From: Cyclobacteriaceae bacterium
GTDB taxonomy: Bacteria > Bacteroidota > Bacteroidia > Cytophagales > Cyclobacteriaceae
Direction of reading: 5' to 3'
Length of the DNA: 64,000 nucleotides
NCBI GenBank assembly: GCA_024644875.1
Contig: JAHEGY010000003.1
Span: 1-64,000, forward strand
Shown: in pieces, positions 16,698-24,793 of the stretch
How positions within the stretch are numbered: the first letter of the stretch is position 1
Layout: each line of letters starts with the position of its first letter
Position numbers and translations under genes: made by a program
Notes under the pieces: generated by a model
What the model was told of the DNA's origin: nothing
Database searches by the model: none
The model's input: the letters and a program-made list of their open reading frames with translations, nothing else

Positions 16698-19463
16698 TTA
16701 AAATTCAAAATTGTAGGTAAATGAGGGGAAAATCGTCCCCAGAACCGATAGCCTGTAGGCATTCCTGCCTGTTGTCAGACTCTTCCTGTAGAATATGGAA
16801 TAGGTGTTCTCCCTGGCATACAGGTTATAGATGGAAAAGGTAAAACTGTCTTTATACCGCTTCTTCCTAATGACATTCCTCTTCAGGGTATAGGACAGGT
16901 CGAGCCGGTGATAGGGTGGTATCCTGAATTCATTCCTGCCGGTAAATTCCGGAATGAAAACACCATCAACCATATAAAAGGATCCCGGAACAGTTATGGG
17001 CCGGCCTGACCTATAAGTAAAATTAAGCGAAAAAATGCTGCTCTTGTTGAAATTATAATTAAACACGACGTTAAAGTTATGTGGCATATCCAGGTTGGAT
17101 GGGTACCATTCTCCATCATTAATGGTTTCTTCTTCATTGTCACCATCAATTCTTACATAGGAACGTGAATAAGTGTATGCCAGCCAGCCATTAAAGCGTC
17201 CTTTCTTTCTACGTATCAACACTTCGGCACCGTAGGCTTTCCCATCTCCAGAAAGCAGATCCGTTTCAAGATGGTCATTTAGCAGCAATTCGGCAAAATC
17301 CTTGTATTCAATTACATTTTGTAATCTTCTGTAGTAAATCTCCAGGGAAGTTTCCCATAAGTTGTTCATGAAATTCCTGAAATACCCGATAGAAAAGTTA
17401 TTCGACGTTTCCGGCGCATAATGTGGACCGCTTACCAGCCAGAAATCCACGGGTAAGGCCGCGGTGGAATTCGATACCAGATGGATGAATTGGCTCGTCC
17501 TGTTGTAGCTGAATTTTATTGAGGAACTTGGTGACAGACTATATTTCATCGAAAATCTGGGCATGAGATTATAATAAGTCTCTACTGCTTCTCCGGAACT
17601 ATATGAAATACTGTCGATGACAGTATCCTTACGCTTTGGTTCTCCTTCGGGGTAGATATATTCCGTGCCGGGTCCTAATTGTTGAAAGGCGTTGAACCGC
17701 AATCCAAAGGAGAAAGAAAAGAGATAGTTGAGTGTGAACTCGTCGTTTATATAAAGACCCAGTTCTTGTCCATTGTCTTTGGCTATAGATTCACTGACAA
17801 CCCTCGATTGGTCACCCTTTGGCGCCAGTTCATCTGGGAAAATGTCGTAACGTACGTACTCTATACCTGTTGAAAGGTTATGGTTTTTAATTGATGAAAT
17901 GAGTATATCCTCTTTTAATCGAAAATTTGCCAATCCATTGGTAAGGGTAAATGCTTTCAGGCCATTTGGTTCATAGGAAAGATTAGTGTTGTCACCCATG
18001 GAGGCAGAAAAAGCGGATGAAATGGTCGGTTTGATCATATGGTTCCACATCAGGCTGGCAGCCCGGTTCTTCCAGGAAAATCCATAGTCATCGGAGAATT
18101 GTACCTTGTCATAACTTTGATAGTAAGAGGCCGTGATCATGCCCTTCCCACTGTATCTATGGGAAATTTTTGCATTGATGTCATAGAAATATCCAGAGCT
18201 GTTCTGGATGTCTGGATCTTTGATCATTTTAAGAATCCAATCGGAATAGGTAATTCTTCCACCCAGCAAAAACGTGGTTCTGGGTGTATTCCCATTTTTT
18301 TTCGATTTTTTTGATTGCAGGGGCCCATCCAGTGTCAGTCGGCTGGCAACTATGCCTATACCCCCTTTGCCAGTCAGCTTATCCCCATTGTTGCCTTTCA
18401 ATTTAACATTCAATACGGAAGAAAGTCTACCACCATATTGTGCGGGGATATGACCTTTATACAGTTCAACTTCCTGAATGGCATCGGAGTTGAATATAGA
18501 GAAAAATCCCAGTGCATGAGAAGCGTTAAATATCAAAGCTTCATCCTGCAAGATCAGGTTTTGGTCGATGGCACCACCACGCACGTTGAATCCTCCAGCC
18601 CCTTCTCCAACTGTACTTACCCCGGGCAAGGTCATAAGACTTTTAATAACATCGGCTTCACCCAGAAAAACAGGCAGGTTTTCAATCTGTTGGGGACGCA
18701 AACGTGTAATCCCCATCATCACGGATTGAACATTGTTATCATCTGTTTCACCCGTGATCAGAAGTTCCTCCAACTCATAGGCGTCCGGTGCAAGCAAAAT
18801 CCTGATCTCTTCCTGTCCGGATACCTCCCATACGATCTTCTGTGTTTCATAACCGATGTAGCTGATCTCAACCAAGTTGTATCCCGTTGGTAACAGAATT
18901 TCGAATTTTCCGGCATTATCTGTTGAGGTTGTCATGTTTAATGCCTCGAAATGAAGATTCACGCCCCTAAGGGGTTCTTCATTCAACTGATCGACTATCA
19001 CACCTTTAATTACCACCTGACCAGCGGATATCTCCTTTGTAGAATCTCCAAGGTGTATGATATCGCTTGCTGTAATCCAATTATTGGACTTAAAAAGGTT
19101 TTTCTGCCGGTTCCTTATGACGAAGTATTCCCGAGTATAATCCTGGTTCAATATATCCTCTGGGGCAATGATTATCGAATTATAATATATCAGGAAATTC
19201 AGGTTGTAAGGCTTCGTCAATTTTTGTATTACATCTAAAATGGATTCCTCCTGAAATACAATACTCAGACGCATATCCTTTATCCATTCCTTCTTATAAA
19301 AAAATTGAACCGGGTAAACATTCTCTATATCATAAAATATGTTGGATAAGTTGGTGTCCTGATAATTTCCGGTTATAGATATCTTCTCCATTACCTGGGC
19401 CTGGCTAAGGAAGGTTACTGTCAATAAAGAGAATAAGGGAAAAATACTAAAAAAAAACTTCAT
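16698..19463 (-). CDS. TonB-dependent receptor with STN and carboxypeptidase-regulatory-like domains
   Basis: This 921-residue outer membrane receptor is the first gene of a three-gene minus-strand operon. A signal peptide (to about 22) is followed by an STN (secretin/TonB short N-terminal) domain at about 35-105. A carboxypeptidase-regulatory-like beta-domain follows at about 150-230 (DNAGKFEILLPTGYNLVEIS). The plug spans about 240-360 (GGFNVRGGAIDQNLILQDE; AQYGGRLSSVLNVKLKG), and the rest is a 22-strand-type barrel to the terminal Phe (FPSFTYNFEF). STN domains in receptors often talk to FecR-type anti-sigma factors, but no sigma/anti-sigma pair lies next to it here. Unlike SusC, its partner lipoprotein is DUF4249. 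The substrate is unknown. Confidence 0.93.
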   Translation of the reverse strand: MKFFFSIFPLFSLLTVTFLSQAQVMEKISITGNYQDTNLSNIFYDIENVYPVQFFYKKEWIKDMRLSIVFQEESILDVIQKLTKPYNLNFLIYYNSIIIAPEDILNQDYTREYFVIRNRQKNLFKSNNWITASDIIHLGDSTKEISAGQVVIKGVIVDQLNEEPLRGVNLHFEALNMTTSTDNAGKFEILLPTGYNLVEISYIGYETQKIVWEVSGQEEIRILLAPDAYELEELLITGETDDNNVQSVMMGITRLRPQQIENLPVFLGEADVIKSLMTLPGVSTVGEGAGGFNVRGGAIDQNLILQDEALIFNASHALGFFSIFNSDAIQEVELYKGHIPAQYGGRLSSVLNVKLKGNNGDKLTGKGGIGIVASRLTLDGPLQSKKSKKNGNTPRTTFLLGGRITYSDWILKMIKDPDIQNSSGYFYDINAKISHRYSGKGMITASYYQSYDKVQFSDDYGFSWKNRAASLMWNHMIKPTISSAFSASMGDNTNLSYEPNGLKAFTLTNGLANFRLKEDILISSIKNHNLSTGIEYVRYDIFPDELAPKGDQSRVVSESIAKDNGQELGLYINDEFTLNYLFSFSFGLRFNAFQQLGPGTEYIYPEGEPKRKDTVIDSISYSSGEAVETYYNLMPRFSMKYSLSPSSSIKFSYNRTSQFIHLVSNSTAALPVDFWLVSGPHYAPETSNNFSIGYFRNFMNNLWETSLEIYYRRLQNVIEYKDFAELLLNDHLETDLLSGDGKAYGAEVLIRRKKGRFNGWLAYTYSRSYVRIDGDNEEETINDGEWYPSNLDMPHNFNVVFNYNFNKSSIFSLNFTYRSGRPITVPGSFYMVDGVFIPEFTGRNEFRIPPYHRLDLSYTLKRNVIRKKRYKDSFTFSIYNLYARENTYSIFYRKSLTTGRNAYRLSVLGTIFPSFTYNFEF

Positions 19464-19623
19464 AGAAAGAAACTCGATATTTCTTAAAATCTGCAGATGC
19501 GTATATGTATAGCAACATATCCTTCTAAGAATGCACCCTTCAATATAAGTAATATATCTTCTTTAATGATACTAAAAAGCCGATATTGGTTTGAATTTAA
19601 GTATTTATTTCTTTATTAGGAAT

Positions 19624-19631
19624 TAGATTTG
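19624..19631 (+). promoter_or_regulatory. Candidate -7 box for propeller lipoprotein copy 3
   Basis: TAGATTTG matches the Bacteroidota TAnnTTTG -7 element and lies 22 bases before the GTG start at 19654, in the 190-bp divergent gap. No TTTG is found at the expected -33 spacing, so support is partial. Confidence 0.25.
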
Positions 19632-19653
19632 TTTTATTAAAGACTGTTTTCAC

Positions 19654-22600
19654 GTGCCTTTTATCGTCAGGACGATAATCATAATTTTCATCATAGTCCA
19701 TCTGGTTTCCTGCGGGGAAAAAGAACCGGAAAAATTATTGTTTACCCTGATGGAAGATTCTCACACCGGCATTACTTTTTCTAATGATCTTACCGAGACT
19801 GATTCTCTTAATATGATAGAGTATCTCTATTTTAACAATGGAGGCGGTGTGGCGGCTGGAGATATCAATAATGACGGCCTGATCGATCTTTATTTCAGTG
19901 CCAACCAGTTGCCTAACAAGCTTTATCTTAATAAAGGAGAATTTGTTTTCGGGGATATTTCTGATAAAGCCGGGGTTGAAGGAAAAGGGGATTGGTCAAC
20001 CGGTGTCACGATGGCAGATGTGAACGGGGATGGGTGGCTAGATATATATGTCTGCCAGGTAGGTGATTTTAAGGGGCTAAAGGGGAAGAATCAGCTTTTT
20101 ATCAATAATGGGGATCTTACCTTTACGGATAAGGCAGCAGAATTTGGCCTGGACTTTTCCGGATTTTCAACCCAGGCCGCTTTTTTTGATTATGATCTTG
20201 ATGGTGATCTGGACATGTACCTTCTGAATCATTCTGTACATGGTAGTCGAAACTATGGAATGTCTTCTCTGCGGTATGAGTTGGATCCCAAAGCTGGAGA
20301 CCGGCTTTTTCGTCATGATGTAAATAATGGATCGATTTATTATGCAGACGTAAGCAGACGGGCAGGTATTTTAAGTAGTCAGCTTGGCTACGGACTTGGT
20401 GTGAGCATTGCAGATATCAATGATGATGTCTATCCGGATATTTATATATCAAACGATTTTCATGAAATTGACTATTTATACATCAATAACAGAAATGGGA
20501 CATTCAGTGAAAAGCTTTTCGAAATGATAACCCATAGCAGCAGGTCTTCCATGGGTAATGATATTGCCGACTTCAACAATGATGGATTGCTGGATATTGT
20601 TGTGCTTGATATGTTACCTATAGAGGAGGAGATCAGAAAACGGTCTGGTGGAGAAGACGACTATGAGTTATATAAAATCAAAAGAAACTTTGGTTACTAC
20701 CATCAGTATGTCAGAAATATGCTACAATTGAATCTGGGAGATAATATGTTCAGCGAAATAGGCAGGTTATCGGGCATTTATTCAACGGACTGGAGTTGGG
20801 CACCATTGTTTTGCGATCTGGACAACGATGGATATAAGGATATATATATAACCAATGGAATATTCCGCAGGGCCAACGACCTGGATTATGTAAAATTCCT
20901 GTTGGATGATCGCAATGATCAGAAAAAACCGAATAACGAAATATTATCTAACAGGCAATTATACGAGAAGATGCCCCTGGATCCATTAGTAAATTATGTA
21001 TTCCAGAACAATGGATATCATAATTTGAATGATACAATACAACCCAGGCACATAAATAGATTTACTTTTTCTAACCATGCAGTTGAATGGGGGATGAATA
21101 GAAAATCATTTTCGAATGGAGCGACCTATGCAGACCTTGATAATGATGGGGACCTGGATATTATAGCAAATAATATAAATGAAAAAGCATTCATCTACAG
21201 GAATAATTCTGAATCAGTAACAAATAATCATTTTCTGAAATTTAAATTGAAAGGAAGTGAGAAGAATACTTTTGGTGTTGGGACCCGGATTATTGTTTTT
21301 ACCAACGGTGAAAAAAGAATGGTAGAAAACTATCAATCCCGGGGATTTATGTCATCAGTACCCCCCGGGGTACATGTTGGGATGGGTATCAATGACCAAG
21401 CTGATTCTATTCTTATCAGGTGGCCAAATAATAAAATTGAAATGAGATATGATGTTGCCGTCGATCAGGAACTTACAATCGATATTAAAGACGCCGTTTC
21501 ATATAGTGGAATACCTGATTTTAGTATTGAAAACAACACCTTATTTAAGGTTGCTTCAGAGAGTCTTGGATTAGATTTTATCCATAATGAAGACAGGTTT
21601 GATGAATTCGAAAAGCAGCATCTGGCACCACATAAATTGTCTTCAGAGGGTCCCGGATTAGCTGTTGGTGATGTAAACGGGGATGGTCAGGATGATATAT
21701 TTATTGGTGGGGCTAAGGGTCAGCGTGCAAAATTGTTCATCTGGCAGGAAGATGCTTTTGTCTTGAAGCCTAATCCTGATCTTGATAAGGATTTTGGTTG
21801 CGAGGATGTGGATGCTGCTTTATTTGATTCTGACATGGATGGGGACCTTGATCTTTTTGTGGTAAGTGGTGGGAATGAGCAATCCAGCTTGCAGAGATTA
21901 AGGATGGACCGTATATATATAAATGATGGTTCGGGAAATTTTGTTAGGGGGGAGAAATTATTGCCTGAATTCTACCACAATGGATCCTGTGTCAGGCCTA
22001 TGGATTTTGATCAGGATGGGGATACGGATCTTTTTGTAGGTTCCCGGTCTGTTTCTGGTCTTTATGGTATTTCAGCAGATTCTTATTTGCTGGAAAACGA
22101 TGGAAAGGGCTTCTATAAAGATATTACATCTCAAAAAGCAACTGATCTTTCCGGTATCGGGATGATAACTGATGCCTCCTGGTTCGACTATGACAATGAT
22201 AGTGATATGGATCTGGTGATTGCCGGTGAATGGATGAGCATAAGGATACTTGATAACGACAATGGATATCTGAAATCGATTCAATACCCGGAAGGGATCA
22301 TGAATTCATCAGGATGGTGGTTTTCCCTGAATACTGGAGATATAGACGGTGATGGGGATTCAGACATAATCGCAGGCAACCTGGGATTGAATTCAATGCT
22401 AAAAGCAGATCATGATAATCCGGTTCGGATGTATATAAACGATTTCGATAAGAATGGATCTGCTGAACAGATCATAACAACGATCAGGGAGGGTGAAGAA
22501 TATCCTTTTACCTACAGAGATGACCTGGCCAGGCAATTGGATTTTATATTGGAAAAATATCCACTGCATGCTGAGTTTGCAGGGCAAACCGTACAGGATA

Positions 22601-23022
22601 TATTTACTTCAGCGCAGCTTGATGAGTCATTGATCAAGGAGGCAAAAGTATTTGAATCCAGTATTTTCCTTAATGATGGTAATGGTGGCTTCGAAAAGAT
22701 ACCCCTTCCTGCTGAAATCCAGTTTGCGCCAATTCAGGATATGATCTTGAGCGATTTTGACCGGGATGGTTTAATAGATATTGTTTTAGGAGGGAATTTC
22801 AATTCAGTCAGGCCTCTCTATGGGAAGTATGAAGCAAGTTACGGTTGGTTTCTTAAAGGTGATGGAAAAGGGGGGTTTGATGTTCAGTATCCTGTGGAAA
22901 GCGGATTTTATGTGCGAGGCGAACTAAATACGATCAAACAATTTCAGGTAAACCAGAGGTACTTCTTACTTGGAGGTGTAAATAATGATAAAATTGTTGT
23001 TTTAGAAGTTGTGTTACACTGA
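19654..23022 (+). CDS. Giant VCBS/FG-GAP double beta-propeller lipoprotein with UnbV/ASPIC domain (copy 3)
   Basis: This is the third member of the family, 1122 residues. The GTG at 19654 is the only start that keeps the lipoprotein leader (lipobox HLVSC, Cys20). Seven FG-GAP loops (DINNDGLIDLYF to DLDNDGDLDIIA) precede an UnbV/ASPIC domain near 527-610 (NYQSRGFMSSVPPGVHVGMG, then IRWPNNK). Seven more follow (DVNGDGQDDIFI to DFDRDGLIDIVL). It is more diverged than copies 1 and 2: the opening reads NMIEYLYFNNGGGVAAGD instead of YRNFYNGGG, and a longer insertion lies before the seventh loop. It stands alone, divergent from the TonB receptor operon, so it may serve that receptor. A binding or scaffold role at the cell surface is inference. 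Confidence 0.9.
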   Translation: MPFIVRTIIIIFIIVHLVSCGEKEPEKLLFTLMEDSHTGITFSNDLTETDSLNMIEYLYFNNGGGVAAGDINNDGLIDLYFSANQLPNKLYLNKGEFVFGDISDKAGVEGKGDWSTGVTMADVNGDGWLDIYVCQVGDFKGLKGKNQLFINNGDLTFTDKAAEFGLDFSGFSTQAAFFDYDLDGDLDMYLLNHSVHGSRNYGMSSLRYELDPKAGDRLFRHDVNNGSIYYADVSRRAGILSSQLGYGLGVSIADINDDVYPDIYISNDFHEIDYLYINNRNGTFSEKLFEMITHSSRSSMGNDIADFNNDGLLDIVVLDMLPIEEEIRKRSGGEDDYELYKIKRNFGYYHQYVRNMLQLNLGDNMFSEIGRLSGIYSTDWSWAPLFCDLDNDGYKDIYITNGIFRRANDLDYVKFLLDDRNDQKKPNNEILSNRQLYEKMPLDPLVNYVFQNNGYHNLNDTIQPRHINRFTFSNHAVEWGMNRKSFSNGATYADLDNDGDLDIIANNINEKAFIYRNNSESVTNNHFLKFKLKGSEKNTFGVGTRIIVFTNGEKRMVENYQSRGFMSSVPPGVHVGMGINDQADSILIRWPNNKIEMRYDVAVDQELTIDIKDAVSYSGIPDFSIENNTLFKVASESLGLDFIHNEDRFDEFEKQHLAPHKLSSEGPGLAVGDVNGDGQDDIFIGGAKGQRAKLFIWQEDAFVLKPNPDLDKDFGCEDVDAALFDSDMDGDLDLFVVSGGNEQSSLQRLRMDRIYINDGSGNFVRGEKLLPEFYHNGSCVRPMDFDQDGDTDLFVGSRSVSGLYGISADSYLLENDGKGFYKDITSQKATDLSGIGMITDASWFDYDNDSDMDLVIAGEWMSIRILDNDNGYLKSIQYPEGIMNSSGWWFSLNTGDIDGDGDSDIIAGNLGLNSMLKADHDNPVRMYINDFDKNGSAEQIITTIREGEEYPFTYRDDLARQLDFILEKYPLHAEFAGQTVQDIFTSAQLDESLIKEAKVFESSIFLNDGNGGFEKIPLPAEIQFAPIQDMILSDFDRDGLIDIVLGGNFNSVRPLYGKYEASYGWFLKGDGKGGFDVQYPVESGFYVRGELNTIKQFQVNQRYFLLGGVNNDKIVVLEVVLH

Positions 23023-23138
23023 GATCAGAAAATAAAATATTTTAATAATGCCACAAATCTGGATTTCACATTCAGGTCATACGAACGGTTGTATTTAAAA
23101 ATGACTTATATTCTTACTCAACTCATCTATTTTTATCT

Positions 23139-23660
23139 CTAAAATCCCTTGATATTTAGATCTTTGGCGGTCGAATAATCAAGTTCGATCAAAGCCGTGG
23201 CCATTTCTCCAAAATAACCTCCAAAATCCCAATCTGGTTCCATCATACTCCTTAAATAAGATATCTGATTAGCATGAACCAGTGTGTGCAGCTGTAATCT
23301 GTATAGAATATATCCCTTTCCCTTTTCACCATTTTCGTCTATTTCTAGAAGATCATCATTGGTTTGCTGAAGATATTCCATCATAGCTTTGATACCATCT
23401 GTAATTACGTCGTTGACAAATGCAGGAGTTAGCGGATAATCACAGGGTCGGCAAGTATCCTCCGTCAATTCCCAGGGAGGATTCTGAGATAGAAAGTATC
23501 TGGGCCAGGACATGGTATGAACGACAAGTTGACCGATGGTCATCTTATGATCAGCAAATTTATGGTTAAGCAGGTCTTCAGAAATTCCTTCAATAGATGC
23601 CCTTAACCCCCTTTCTAACACCGGAATAACGCTTTGTATCGATTCGCAATGATTTCGCAT
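23139..23660 (-). CDS. DinB-like four-helix protein
   Basis: This is a 173-residue cytoplasmic protein of the DinB/YfiT-like superfamily. The putative metal-binding triad is visible: His48 in LVVHTMSW, and His125 and His129 in LHTLVHANQ, the latter pair on the usual third helix. The length is normal for the family. Members are often thiol-dependent (bacillithiol) transferases or uncharacterised hydrolases; the substrate cannot be assigned. It is monocistronic and divergent from the TspO-related gene, with 132 bases between them. Confidence 0.8.
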   Translation of the reverse strand: MRNHCESIQSVIPVLERGLRASIEGISEDLLNHKFADHKMTIGQLVVHTMSWPRYFLSQNPPWELTEDTCRPCDYPLTPAFVNDVITDGIKAMMEYLQQTNDDLLEIDENGEKGKGYILYRLQLHTLVHANQISYLRSMMEPDWDFGGYFGEMATALIELDYSTAKDLNIKGF

Positions 23661-23792
23661 GTTGAGAATAGAAATCCCTCTTCTTTTATTGTAAATTTAT
23701 CATAATAGTTTATACCCAACAATTAAACCCATATGCAAGTTTTATAAAAAATTATTTAAACTTTTAATAACCCTATTACAAAATCATTCAGA

Positions 23793-24587
23793 ATGAAAAA
23801 GATATTGCCATTAATTGTTATTTCCGCATTCCTGTCAATGATCTATGTAAACTATCTATCCGGTGCAGGGAGAATCAATGATATTTCGGCCGGGGGTGTT
23901 TCCGGTAAATACCCTACGCTTTTCACACCAGCTGGATTTACTTTTTCTATATGGGGCTTAATTTATCTTTTTAACCTGTTTTTCAGCATCAGATTGTTTT
24001 GGATAGGGGTGAAAGGTAATTGGAGCAAAGACCTTAATTCTATATCAGTATATTTTATTTTAACCTGCATCCTTAACATCAGCTGGATTTTTTCGTGGCA
24101 TTACGATAAGTTGGCATTATCTGTACTATTGATGCTTGGATTGCTCCTTACGCTAATATTGCTATACCAGAAAGTTTCTGAAAAGAATTACCCATCAATA
24201 TGGTCCTATCTGTCAACATATACCCCGATCAGCTTATACCTTGGATGGATATGCATAGCTACAGTAGCTAACTTCAGTGTCTGGTTAACCTCATTGAAAT
24301 GGGATGGAAGCCCACTCAGTACTGCATTCTGGGCTTCCCTGATGCTTATCGTTGCCGCCTTAATAAATCTATTCATTCTGGTTAAAAAGAAAGATATCGT
24401 TTTCGCACTTGTTTTTTTGTGGGCAGCCTATGGAATTTTTACAATCCGGTCTGTTGAGGCAGCCATTGAAAGTCTATGGGTATCAGGATCAGCCATAGCA
24501 GGAATGATAATTGTTTTATTAGGGATACTTTATGCCGGGAATATCATACTCAGGAAAGAAAATATCGGATTTCATAATGAAAAATAA
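23793..24587 (+). CDS. TspO/MBR-related tryptophan-rich membrane protein
   Basis: This 264-residue polytopic membrane protein has about seven hydrophobic helices. The segment YPTLFTPAGFTFSIWGLIYL (about 50-69) is characteristic of the tryptophan-rich sensory/TspO-related group, as are SWIFSWHY and NFSVWLTSLKWDG. Classical TspO proteins have about 160 residues and five helices; this longer form with extra C-terminal helices is common in Bacteroidota and may have a different role. TspO proteins bind tetrapyrroles and act in stress or porphyrin handling; such a function here is only suggested. No tetrapyrrole genes lie next to it. Confidence 0.75.
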   Translation: MKKILPLIVISAFLSMIYVNYLSGAGRINDISAGGVSGKYPTLFTPAGFTFSIWGLIYLFNLFFSIRLFWIGVKGNWSKDLNSISVYFILTCILNISWIFSWHYDKLALSVLLMLGLLLTLILLYQKVSEKNYPSIWSYLSTYTPISLYLGWICIATVANFSVWLTSLKWDGSPLSTAFWASLMLIVAALINLFILVKKKDIVFALVFLWAAYGIFTIRSVEAAIESLWVSGSAIAGMIIVLLGILYAGNIILRKENIGFHNEK

Positions 24588-24793
24588 TCTCTAACGAACA
24601 CGAAATATCTTTCTTTAGTTTTGGAATTAACTATTTGGTTTCATCTTCCATTTTCGTTTCATATTCCAACACCCATGTTGGATAATCCGACAATTATTGA
24701 CTATTATAGCATTTTAAATGTCTGATAGATAGGCAATTATAAAAAGGGCATTTTTTTTGGACTTACATTAGCAAATATTTTTACCTTAAGTTT

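Noticed and set aside
24756-24784. TTTG and TATTTTTAC as a promoter of the ABC permease
   Set aside because: The spacing is only 16 bases and the predicted start of transcription would fall almost at the ATG, so the match is not convincing.
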